A stretch of DNA of 64,000 bases from a bacterium (lineage in GTDB: Bacteria > Bacillota > Clostridia > Lachnospirales > Lachnospiraceae), in NCBI GenBank assembly GCA_023666335.1, contig JAMPCE010000003.1, positions 22,600-86,599 of the forward strand. Direction: 5' to 3'. Below the pieces are notes generated by a model. The model worked only from the letters and a program-made list of their open reading frames with translations, did not search any database and was not told the DNA's origin. A program made the translations under genes and the position numbers. Of this stretch, positions 7,952 through 16,371 are shown piece by piece. The first letter of the stretch is position 1; every line of letters starts with the position of its first letter.

Positions 7952-9550
7952 ATGGAATATCAAAAAAATGATATTGTGGCAGTTACCATAGAAGACATGG
8001 GGATCAACGGCGAAGGGATCGGCAGGGCGGACGGCTATACCCTGTTTATCAAAGACGCCGTGATCGGAGATGTTGTCGAGGCGCGTATTACCAAATGCAA
8101 AAAAAATTACGGATATGCAAAAGTAGAGAAGGTGGTGACGCCTTCTCCTTTTCGTGTGGAGCCGAAATGTCCTTTTCACAGACAATGCGGCGGCTGCCAG
8201 ATTCAGGCGATGCAGTACGAAAAGCAGCTTGCCTATAAAGAGAATAAGGTGCGCAGCCACTTGCAGCGGATCGGCGGTTTTTCGCCGGAGCAGATCGATG
8301 CGGTCATGGAGCCGATCGTCGGCATGGAGGAACCGTGGCATTACCGCAATAAGGCGCAGTATCCCGTGGGCTATGACAGAGACGGCAAATTAGTGGCTGG
8401 TTTTTATGCGGGCAGGACGCATACGATCATCGCCAATACGGATTGCCCGCTGGGGCCGCCTGAAAATCAGGCGATCCTGGAAGCGGTTCTCGCTTATATG
8501 AAAGAGAACGACGTGAGCGCTTACCGCGAGACGACGGGGGAGGGCTTGGTGCGCCATGTATTGATCCGCACGGGCTTTGCGACAGGGGAGATCATGGTGT
8601 GTCTGGTCATCAACGGGAAGCGCCTGCCGGCGGAAGAGCGGTTGGTGGAAAAGCTGACCGGGCTGCGGCTGGAGGAGGAGAATTTTGGCGGAACGGCGGC
8701 AGACCGAGGAGAGCAGATTGCGAAGCCGCGAAAAGAGAAGGCGCTGTGCAAAAGGATTGCCAGCATTGCCGTGAGTATCAATACGGAAAATACAAATGTA
8801 ATTATGGGAAAGGAGATTCGGGTGCTCTGGGGCAGCGGGCAGATCAGGGACAGCCTCAGAGTGTTAGAACTGCAGGATTTTGATGACGACGCCCGCAGGG
8901 AGAATTGCGAAAGCATCACTTTCTCGATATCGCCCCTGTCCTTTTATCAGGTAAATCCCCGTCAGACGGAAAAGCTGTACGGTCTTGCGCTCGAATATGC
9001 GGGACTGACGGGGGAGGAGACCGTGTGGGATCTGTACTGCGGCATCGGCACGATCTCTCTTTTTATGGCAAAACGGGCGAAGAAAGTCTGCGGCGTGGAG
9101 ATCGTGCCGCAAGCCATTGAGGACGCAAGGGAGAACGCCCGCAGGAACTGTATCACCAATGCGGAATTTTTCGTGGGAAAGGCGGAGGAAGTGCTGCCGG
9201 CGTTTTATCACGGGAACGGTAAACTTGCCGGTTCGGAAACCGGAGAAGGAAGTAGCAAAGAGAGCGTTGAACAGGACGCGGGCGGAAAAATATCGGAGAA
9301 TGAACGGATGCGGCATCCGGAGGTGATTGTGGTCGATCCGCCCCGGAAAGGCTGCGATGAAAAGTGTTTGAATACCATGCTCGCGATGCAGCCCGAGCGG
9401 ATCGTGTATGTGAGCTGCGATCCGGCGACGCTGGCGCGGGATTTGAAAGTGCTGTGCGGGGGCGGGTATGAGATCAGGAGAGTGCGGGCGGTGGATCAGT
9501 TTGGGCATACGGGGCATGTGGAGGCGGTGTGTTTATTGAGCAATATCTAA
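7952..9550 (+). CDS. rlmD: 23S rRNA (uracil-5-)-methyltransferase RlmD family
   Basis: A 532-residue protein with an N-terminal TRAM RNA-binding domain (about 1-60). Iron-sulphur ligands lie at C73, C79 and C82 in CPFHRQCGGC, with a fourth at C165 in NTDCPLG. An S-adenosylmethionine site reads WDLYCGIGTISLF, and the catalytic-cysteine motif VVDPPRKGC plus YVSCDPATLARDL comes near the end. These fix it in the RlmD/RumA/RlmCD family, which methylates C5 of a uridine in 23S rRNA. It is longer than usual because of two charged inserts, one around residue 255 and one near 425-450 rich in G, S and E. Its GC-rich composition contrasts with the AT-rich gene immediately upstream, which ends 1 nt before this ATG. 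Confidence 0.93.
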   Translation: MEYQKNDIVAVTIEDMGINGEGIGRADGYTLFIKDAVIGDVVEARITKCKKNYGYAKVEKVVTPSPFRVEPKCPFHRQCGGCQIQAMQYEKQLAYKENKVRSHLQRIGGFSPEQIDAVMEPIVGMEEPWHYRNKAQYPVGYDRDGKLVAGFYAGRTHTIIANTDCPLGPPENQAILEAVLAYMKENDVSAYRETTGEGLVRHVLIRTGFATGEIMVCLVINGKRLPAEERLVEKLTGLRLEEENFGGTAADRGEQIAKPRKEKALCKRIASIAVSINTENTNVIMGKEIRVLWGSGQIRDSLRVLELQDFDDDARRENCESITFSISPLSFYQVNPRQTEKLYGLALEYAGLTGEETVWDLYCGIGTISLFMAKRAKKVCGVEIVPQAIEDARENARRNCITNAEFFVGKAEEVLPAFYHGNGKLAGSETGEGSSKESVEQDAGGKISENERMRHPEVIVVDPPRKGCDEKCLNTMLAMQPERIVYVSCDPATLARDLKVLCGGGYEIRRVRAVDQFGHTGHVEAVCLLSNI

Positions 9551-9559
9551 AAGGATCGG

Positions 9560-9608
9560 TTGAAAAGTTATTCTATTTGTGCTATTATAAATTTACCTGA
9601 AAGGTAAA
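9560..9608 (+). promoter_or_regulatory. Promoter and palindromic operator of the toxin-antitoxin pair
   Basis: TTGAAA (9560-9565) and TATTAT (9583-9588) are 17 nt apart, with an extended TG before the -10 box. Immediately after lies TTTACCTGAAAGGTAAA (9592-9608), an inverted repeat with 6-bp arms across the expected transcription start. This is the usual place for autoregulation by a HigA-type antitoxin; that link is inferred. Confidence 0.65.
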
Positions 9609-9628
9609 CCCGCAAAAGGGGTGACGGA

Positions 9629-9925
9629 TTGGATATCACGTACAAAAATAAGAAGATTGAAAAAATCTGTACGGATGCCAAAACTGCGGAAAAAACTTAC
9701 GGCAAAGAAATGGCTGAAAAGATACACCAGCGTATAGATGAAATTACAGCGACCGATACTGTGGAAATGATGATACGGTATCACATTGGACGATGTCATT
9801 CATTATCGCAGAACAGGAAAGGACAATACGCAATGGATTTGGTTCATCCGTACAGATTGGTATTTGAAAAGAATGGCAATGAAATTCAAATAGCAAATAT
9901 TTTAGAAATTGTCGATTATCATTAA
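9629..9925 (+). CDS. higB: HigB-like toxin of the RelE/ParE superfamily
   Basis: A 98-residue protein starting at a TTG placed 10 nt after the end of the AGGGGTG binding site. It shows the HigB pattern: a short N-terminal strand with KIEKICTD, a long helical pair, then GRCHSLSQNRKGQYAMDLVHPYRLVF and a final strand. Members cut mRNA on the ribosome. The order toxin first, antitoxin second is the HigBA order. The start is supported by the promoter directly upstream and the 32-nt gap to the antitoxin gene. It is the first gene of the AT-rich island. Confidence 0.85.
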   Translation: MDITYKNKKIEKICTDAKTAEKTYGKEMAEKIHQRIDEITATDTVEMMIRYHIGRCHSLSQNRKGQYAMDLVHPYRLVFEKNGNEIQIANILEIVDYH

Positions 9926-9957
9926 AAATCAAGATGACAGGGCAAGGAGGTAGCATT

Positions 9958-11010
9958 ATGGTGAGAAGTCGCAGTTACATTGCAACGCCGCCCGGTGTGA
10001 CAATAAAAGAGCAGTTGAATGACAGGGATATGAGTCAGAAAGAGTTTGCGGCTAGGATGGATATGTCTGAAAAGCATATCAGCAGACTGATTAATGGAGA
10101 TGTGCAGCTCACTCCCGAAATGGCTGTCAGGTTAGAGATGGTTCTTGGAGTCCCGGCCGGATTCTGGAATAATCTTGAAGCAATTTACAGAGAGAAGATC
10201 ATTAAGGCAGAAGCAGAAAATGCAATGGATACCGATGTTGAACTGGCCAAACAAATTCCTTATAGTGAAATGGCAAAGTTTGGATGGGTTCCGGAAACTA
10301 AGGATACGAAAGAAAAGGTGATATACCTGAGAAAATACTTTGAGGTTGTCGAACTTTCGATTCTTGCTAACGTACAGATTACCAGAATAGCTTGTAGACG
10401 ACTGGCTATAACAGAAAAGAGCGATCTTGCTTTGATGGCATGGGCTCAGGAAGCAAAGATTAAGGCTCGTGACATTCAAACGTCACTGATTAGCATTAAA
10501 GAGTTAATAGCGGCTATGCCTGAACTTCGCAAGATGACTTTGCTAAAGCCGCAGGAATTTTGTCCGCAGATAAAAAAGAGTCTCGCTGATTGTGGAATTG
10601 CATTAGTGTTTCTTCCTCATTTGAAAGGATCATTCTTGCAAGGAGCTTCATTCCCGGATGGAAATAAAATTGTAGTTGGCTTGACTGCTAGGGGAAAAGA
10701 TGCAGATAAATTTTGGTTCAGTTTGTTTCATGAACTTGCGCATATTGTTCTTGGTCATGTGGGTCAGCCGAATGGAACCACGGAGGAAGATGAAAAAGCG
10801 GCGGACGCATGGTCGGAAGAAACTCTGATTGCAGCAGATGATTTTGAGTCCTTTAGAAGAAAAGGAGATTATTCTGAAAAAAGTGTAATTTGTTTTGCCA
10901 GAGAACAGGGAATTGCGCCTGGAATCGTGGTCGGAAGAATGCAGATGGAAGGATTGATCAAATATAATATGTTGAATCATTTGAAAGCAAAGTATGAAAT
11001 TGTTATGTAG
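9958..11010 (+). CDS. higA: HigA-type antitoxin fused to an ImmA/IrrE metallopeptidase domain
   Basis: A 350-residue protein. Residues 15-70 form an XRE-type helix-turn-helix of the HigA subgroup (EQLNDRDMSQKEFAARMDMS, then SRLINGDVQLTPEMA and GVPAGFWNNLE). The C-terminal half carries HELAHIVLGH at 258-267, the zinc site of ImmA/IrrE peptidases. The ATG at 9958 follows an AGGAGG by 6 nt and is preferred over the ATG at 9934. HigA antitoxins are usually near 100 residues, so this one carries an extra domain of about 200 residues. ImmA-type peptidases cleave regulators, so the fusion could sense a signal and free the toxin, but that is inference. It likely binds the inverted repeat at 9592-9608. 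Confidence 0.85.
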   Translation: MVRSRSYIATPPGVTIKEQLNDRDMSQKEFAARMDMSEKHISRLINGDVQLTPEMAVRLEMVLGVPAGFWNNLEAIYREKIIKAEAENAMDTDVELAKQIPYSEMAKFGWVPETKDTKEKVIYLRKYFEVVELSILANVQITRIACRRLAITEKSDLALMAWAQEAKIKARDIQTSLISIKELIAAMPELRKMTLLKPQEFCPQIKKSLADCGIALVFLPHLKGSFLQGASFPDGNKIVVGLTARGKDADKFWFSLFHELAHIVLGHVGQPNGTTEEDEKAADAWSEETLIAADDFESFRRKGDYSEKSVICFAREQGIAPGIVVGRMQMEGLIKYNMLNHLKAKYEIVM

Positions 11011-11152
11011 GAATCGGGTTTATCAATATATAGAGATTATGTAAAGAACATGATTCGTTTATTAAATTGAAGTCAGTCAAAAGCTCATTAAAACACGATT
11101 TTCATTTTTGGGGATGATGCTGCTAAAATGCGATATAGAAAGGAAAGAATAA

Positions 11153-11566
11153 ATGAATTTTTTTGAAAGATGTAATGAGTTATTTCAAAGAATGTCAGAT
11201 GCAAAGGATTTGGAAAAAGATGTTGAGGATTATAATAGACAGCAATATTACATGACTAATTTTTATTGTGTCGATAGAAAAATCATAGAGGAGTTTATTA
11301 AAGATGTTCGTTCTGGCAATGTTATATTTTCTATGATTCAACAAGTTGCGCGTACTGTTATAATTGGACCGTTAAAACGGCTGGATGAATTGTCATTGAT
11401 AGAGTTATATAATGAATTGGTAGCGGAAAGATATAATATTGTGCTAAAAGGGGCTTATGATGCTATAAAGCTGTTAAATGAAGTAACGCCTGAACAGGAT
11501 AATGAGCTTCAAAACAAATTTGCCAGAGAAGATATGACGATATTTATACAATACAAATGTAAGTGA
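11153..11566 (+). CDS. Small protein of unknown function
   Basis: A 137-residue, mostly helical and charged protein with no signal peptide or membrane segment. It was not recognised. The ATG follows AAAGGAAAG by 6 nt. The N-terminal half is rich in D, E, Y and Q. There is no cysteine cluster or obvious catalytic motif. It lies between the toxin-antitoxin pair and the broken restriction locus, shares their AT-rich codon use, and may be a cargo gene of the same island. The 140-nt gap before it holds no clear hairpin. Confidence 0.6.
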   Translation: MNFFERCNELFQRMSDAKDLEKDVEDYNRQQYYMTNFYCVDRKIIEEFIKDVRSGNVIFSMIQQVARTVIIGPLKRLDELSLIELYNELVAERYNIVLKGAYDAIKLLNEVTPEQDNELQNKFAREDMTIFIQYKCK

Positions 11567-11665
11567 CCTTCTAAATATATGAAAAACAGAAAAATATGAA
11601 AAGATTAAAGTTTTGAAAAGAGTGCGCGAAATAAAAAACAATAGAAAAATTGAAGGAGACAGATT

Positions 11666-13198
11666 ATGCAGTTGACACCCGAAGAAATCGCAGAACAGCA
11701 GAAAAATGAAGAGAATACGAAAAAGAAATATATTACTCCGATTCTGCAGGAAAGATGGGAAAAAGAAAATTCCGATAATATCATCATGGAATATTACTTT
11801 ACGGATGGCAGAGTCAATATTGATGGTGATAAGGTGTCAAGGGGAGATAAGAAAAAAGCAGATTATCTTCTGCTATTTAAAGACAACATTCCGTTAGCTT
11901 TAGTAGAGGCAAAAGGGATAGACCATAGTGCGATGGAAGGGTATCAGCAGGTTCTTGCGTATGCTGAGATTCTGGATATTCCATTTGCATATACGACAAA
12001 CGGAGTTGATTTAATTGAAGAGGATATGATTCTGCATAAAAATAACGACAAACTGAAAATGCAGGATTTTCCATATCCCGAGGAGTTGTGGAGCAGATAT
12101 GTCAAAGAAAAAGGGTTATCGGAAGATGAAGTCAGACTGATTAATCAGCCTTATTATACTGACACATCAAAATTGAATCCTAAAAAACCACGATATTATC
12201 AAAGAATTGCCATAAACAGGGTGATTGATGCCATCGCACAGGGGAAAAGCAGGATGCTTCTTGTTATGGCAACGGGAACGGGCAAGACTTTTACAGCCTT
12301 TCAGATTGTATGGAGATTGTGGAAAAGTAAAACTAAAAAGAAAATTCTGTATTTAGTTGATAGAGACGACTTGGCAAAACAAACTCTGTCAAAGGATTTT
12401 AAACCGTTTGTCGATAGACGCATTATGGTAAGAATGAAAAATTCCAGCATAAAAATGGACGCTGCCTATGGGATATTTATAGCATTATATCAACAGCTAA
12501 AGAATAAAGACAAAAATTACTACAAAGAACTTCCCCCTGATTTCTTTGACTTAATCATTGTAGATGAATGTCATAGAGGGTCTGCGGCACTGGATTCCAA
12601 CTGGCATGAAATATTGGAATATTTCAGTTCTGCGACGCAGCTTGGATTGACTGCTACACCAAAAGAAACAGAAGATGTATCAAATATCAATTATTTCTGT
12701 GCGGAAACAGATGATAAGCCGTTGTATACTTATTCATTAAAACAAGGCATTGAGGATGGTTTCCTTGCTCCATACAGGGTTATTTCTGTGGAACTTAATA
12801 TTGACAAAGAAGGATACAGACCGCCAGTAGGAAAACTGGATGTAGAGGGCAATCTCCTAGAAGACAGGGTTTATACACAAAAAGATTTTGACAGGACAAT
12901 CGTTGTGGAAGAAAGGCAGGAGATTGTTGCAAGAAGAATTACGGATTATATGAAAGAAAATAATTGTAGATATGCGAAAACTATTGTTTTCTGTGAGAAT
13001 ATTGACCATGCGGATGCAATGGTTTTAAAACTGAAAAACCTTAATGCAGATTTAGTTCAGGAAAACAGCAAATACATTATGAAAATCACAGGGGATGATG
13101 AGATCGGAAAAGCAGAGCTGGAAAATTTCACTGATCCAAATACAAAATATCCTGTCATCGCAGGCTGCATTACAGGGAAAGTTGACGGAACGGCTTGA
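11666..13198 (+). pseudogene. hsdR: Type I restriction subunit HsdR, 3' part deleted
   Basis: The first 499 codons read as HsdR. There is an N-terminal PD-(D/E)xK nuclease core with D66 and E81-x-K83 (KKADYLL, ALVEAKG), a Walker A motif in MATGTGKT, a DECH box in IIVDECHRGSA and motif III in LGLTATP. At 13159-13163, after DPNTKYPVIA, the sequence changes in mid-domain to another gene, and the frame ends eleven codons later. The second half of the helicase and the C-terminal domain, about 300 or more residues, are missing. The sequence on the far side of the join is an hsdS reading frame. No hsdM is present in the window. The protein can neither translocate nor cut DNA as a complete enzyme. 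Confidence 0.88.
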
Positions 13199-14585
13199 TA
13201 CTGACAGTAATGTGGATGAAATGCTGAAAAATATCCAAGAAGAAAAGGAAAAACTTGTTGCGGGTAAGAAGATTAAAAAGGAAAAGCAATTACCAGAGAT
13301 TCGGGATGAAGATATACCGTTTGAAATTCCTGATAATTGGAAATGGGAGAGGCTAAAAAATATAGTATATAGTGGTGGACAAAAAGTGCCTGATAAGCGC
13401 TTTTCGTATATAGATATAGGATCAATAGATAATATTCATCAGAAATTAAACAATGAAGAGAATATTATTGAAGTTGATAAAGCGCCTTCAAGAGCAAGAA
13501 AAATTGTAAATTATGGAGATGTTTTATATGCGACAGTTAGACCATATTTGCATAATATGTGTATCATTGATAGAAATTTTAATGAAGAGCCGATTGCGAG
13601 TACAGGTTTTGCAGTTATGACTTGTTGTAAAGGGATACTGAATAAATTTTTATTATTTTATATGTTGTCACCAGAATTTGATAGATATGCAAATTCTACA
13701 GAAAATGCTAAAGGTGTGGCATATCCTGCAATTAATGATGACAAGTTTTATCGCGCGTTAGTTCCTATTCCTCCAATTGAAGAACAGCAGAGAATCGTTG
13801 ATAGAATCAATGAGATAATGCCGAAGATTGATGAATATGAGAAGATTGAAAAAGAATTGGAAGCGCTCAAAAAAAATTTTCCAACGAATATGAAAGATGC
13901 ACTGTTTCAAGCTGCTATGCAAGGAAAATTGACAGAGCAGTTAGAGAGTGATAGTAGTGTGGATGAATTATTGCAGGAAATTAAGGAAAAGGAGTTAAGG
14001 GGAAGTGATTGGAAAGCTAAAAAAGAATATGAAATAGATGAAATATTAGACATTATTGACAGCCCAATTATTCCGAATAGTTGGAAATGGGTTAAATTGA
14101 GTGATATTGCTTTTTCCAATATTGGATTGACATATCAGCCTAGTGATAAAACAGAAGATGGAGTAATTGTACTTCGTTCATCCAATATTCAAAACGGAAA
14201 AATGGACTATAATGATATTGTAAAAGTAAATATGAAAATACCCAAAAACAAAATGTGTGATATAGGAGACATACTGATGTGCGTAAGAAATGGGAGCAAG
14301 TCGCTGGTCGGGAAAGTGGCGGTGATAGATAAAACCAATATGTCCTTTGGAGCATTTATGTCAATAATAAGAGGCAGATGTAATCAATTTCTATATTATT
14401 TTTTTGCTTCAAATATGTTTAAGAAACAAATGCATATAAATTCATCTACAGAAACAATAAATCAAATTACACAAGATATGTTATTTAATTGTGTTATTCC
14501 ACTTCCGCCAATCGAGGAACAGCAGAGGATAGTAGAAAGATTGAATGCATTGTTGCCGTTATGCGAAGATTTAGGGAAAGAGTAG
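13161..14585 (+). pseudogene. hsdS: Type I specificity subunit HsdS, 5' end lost at the deletion join
   Basis: From 13161 the frame reads QAALQGKLTERLDTDSN and continues through two target-recognition domains, each starting with an IP(D/N)xWKW motif and each ending in a conserved helix with PPIEEQQRIV. A spacer repeats the same QAAMQGKLTEQL motif at about 13905. This is a full two-domain specificity subunit except for its start. The frame is open upstream to an ATG at 13095, but that part is hsdR sequence in another frame. The first natural in-frame ATG (13219) has no clear ribosome binding site. Both the methyltransferase gene and the hsdR 3' end are missing, so the product is an orphan. It may still be translated by reinitiation. 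Confidence 0.8.
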
Positions 14586-14625
14586 AAGTGTACTATGAAG
14601 CAGGGATTATATTAGGAGGAGTTAT

Positions 14626-15171
14626 ATGAGTAATGTGGATTCTACTAAAATAGAAAAGAGAGCCCTTTATGTATTGCAAGGACTAATTGTAGGTAGTGAT
14701 TATTTAGATGATTCATTTCAGGCTATGGATAAAGAATTATCTTGGGATGGATATGTTTATTCTTATAAAGAAAAAAAGTTTAGCAATAAAACGTTTGATG
14801 ATAAGATACCTGTACAGATTAAAGGACATTATGACGAGAACAAAAAAGAGATTAATAGAAATAGAATACAATTTCCAGTGAAATTAAGTGTGTTAGAGAA
14901 CTATTATGCAGATAGAGGCGTACTTTATTTTAGAATTCTGTTAACCGATGATAAGGCAGAAATATTTTATAATGCTTTATATCCTTCTAAAATAAAAACT
15001 TTATTAGAAGAAGCAAAGCGAAAGAAAAATAAACATAATGCCATATTAATTGAACAGGGCAAAGAGCAGTCGGAAAGACTGATTGCCTTGCGCGATTTGG
15101 CAGTAAGACAGATGCGGACGATGGAGTCCTTAAATACATCTGGATTGCCACAGGTGGGAGTGTATAAGTAA
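14626..15171 (+). CDS. DUF4365-like protein with an atypical C-terminal tail
   Basis: A 181-residue protein whose first 135 residues match the DUF4365 pattern: an early GSDYLDDSFQAMDKELSWDG, then PVQIKGH and a PVKLSVLENYY strand-helix. This resembles a PD-(D/E)xK-type nuclease fold found in defence islands. The ATG follows AGGAGG by 6 nt. The family usually continues much further, whereas here a short lysine-rich stretch leads into about 35 residues (QSERLIALRDLAVRQMRT...) of a different character ending in a stop. The reading frame may have been shortened and joined to the tail of another gene, as at the hsdR/hsdS join. It follows hsdS by 40 nt and shares its AT-rich composition. Confidence 0.6.
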   Translation: MSNVDSTKIEKRALYVLQGLIVGSDYLDDSFQAMDKELSWDGYVYSYKEKKFSNKTFDDKIPVQIKGHYDENKKEINRNRIQFPVKLSVLENYYADRGVLYFRILLTDDKAEIFYNALYPSKIKTLLEEAKRKKNKHNAILIEQGKEQSERLIALRDLAVRQMRTMESLNTSGLPQVGVYK

Positions 15172-15238
15172 GTAAACGTTTATCGGCAAGAAAGCCATCA
15201 ATTTTGAATGATAGTAAACCATCAGAAAGGAGAACCCC

Positions 15239-15886
15239 ATGAACCTAAACCACATCACCGTAAACACCCAGAGCAGTATTCGGATAGAGGGCTCGAAAAT
15301 CCTCTATTTCGACCCGTTTCAGATTGAGACCGCCGCGAAAGATGCGGATATCATTTTTATCACCCACGAGCATTACGATCATTTCGACCCGCCCTCCATT
15401 GTGAAGATCAAAAAAGAAGATACGCTCCTGATCGCGCCCAAATCTATGGAAAAGAAAGCGCTTGCCGAGTCCGGCATATCATCTGAGCGGTGTTTCTTTT
15501 ATCAGCCGGGAGAGACGCATGAGCAGGCAGATCTTACGATAGAAACGGTTCCCGCTTATAACAGAATGAAACCCTTTCACACGAAAGGCAGGAAGTGGCA
15601 GGGATATGTCGTGACAATGGACGGCGTTCGCTATTATGTATCCGGCGATACGGATGTAAATGAGGAGATGGAGAGCGTGCAGTGCGACGTGGCGATGATT
15701 CCCATCGGCGGCTTTTATACGATGGACAAAAAGCAGGCGGCGGATTATATCGCGAAGCAAAAGCCCAAGGCGGTGATTCCGACGCACTATGGCAGCATCG
15801 TAGGGGAGAAAGCGGACGGACGGGATTTTCAAAAGGCGCTGGAAGGGTTGGACGGCAGTATTCAAGTGGAGCTTAAGCTGGGTTGA
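15239..15886 (+). CDS. Metallo-beta-lactamase-fold hydrolase
   Basis: A 215-residue protein with the metal-binding signature H43-x-H45-x-D47-H48 in THEHYDHFD, a later SGDTDV and a C-terminal PTHYGSIVG strand. This is the short UlaG-like branch of the MBL superfamily. The substrate cannot be read from the sequence. AAAGGAG lies 7 nt before the ATG. The GC content returns to the level of the host genes, marking the right border of the AT-rich island. The next gene starts 17 nt later, so the two are probably co-transcribed. Confidence 0.85.
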   Translation: MNLNHITVNTQSSIRIEGSKILYFDPFQIETAAKDADIIFITHEHYDHFDPPSIVKIKKEDTLLIAPKSMEKKALAESGISSERCFFYQPGETHEQADLTIETVPAYNRMKPFHTKGRKWQGYVVTMDGVRYYVSGDTDVNEEMESVQCDVAMIPIGGFYTMDKKQAADYIAKQKPKAVIPTHYGSIVGEKADGRDFQKALEGLDGSIQVELKLG

Positions 15887-15903
15887 ATGAAAGGAGGCTG
15901 ACC

Positions 15904-16314
15904 ATGCAGCACGAATGTAAAATCACAGTTCTGGAGACAAAGGTCTTCCCGGAGTTACAGGAAAAATATCTGGCGGATCCGAAGTCTGGTGCCTGTCCGT
16001 GCTTTCAGCCGGGAGATACGTTCCATCTCAAGAGGACAGCCGGGCAGGATGATTTCTACCACCTGATGAACGGCAGATTCTGCGGCGAAGCGTGGGATGC
16101 CATCAGCCGGTATGTTTACACGGCGTTGCAGGGCGGTTCCATTATGCACAAGTGGACGAATGACGAGCGTATGATGATTGCCTGCTGCAATGACGGCACC
16201 CGGCCCGTGATATTCAAGATCGAGCGGATTGATATTCCGGAGACTGACGAAGAGCGCGAGTGGCTGGAAAAACAGAACTTTAAGAACAGCGTGGATGATG
16301 CATATACAGGATAA
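15904..16314 (+). CDS. TIGR04076-family protein
   Basis: A 136-residue cytoplasmic protein. The pattern CKITVLE near the start, a CPCFQPGD motif, then FCGEAWDAI and a late CCNDGTRPVIFKIER matches the small TIGR04076 family, whose function is unknown. Its cysteines at conserved positions suggest metal or redox chemistry, though this is a guess. The ATG at 15904 sits 5 nt after AAAGGAGG and is preferred over the ATG at 15883, which overlaps the end of the MBL gene. Confidence 0.8.
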   Translation: MQHECKITVLETKVFPELQEKYLADPKSGACPCFQPGDTFHLKRTAGQDDFYHLMNGRFCGEAWDAISRYVYTALQGGSIMHKWTNDERMMIACCNDGTRPVIFKIERIDIPETDEEREWLEKQNFKNSVDDAYTG

Positions 16315-16371
16315 GAAGTCGAGAAACCGGACAATGGAAAGACGTTGCAATCGGACACGGAAAAGGATACT

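Noticed and set aside
13095..13160. ATG at 13095 as the true start of the HsdS protein
   Set aside because: The 22 codons from here to the join are hsdR DNA read in the wrong frame; they give no HsdS-like sequence.
9629..15171. Prophage or integrative element
   Set aside because: No integrase, relaxase, portal or structural gene, and no direct repeats at the borders were seen.
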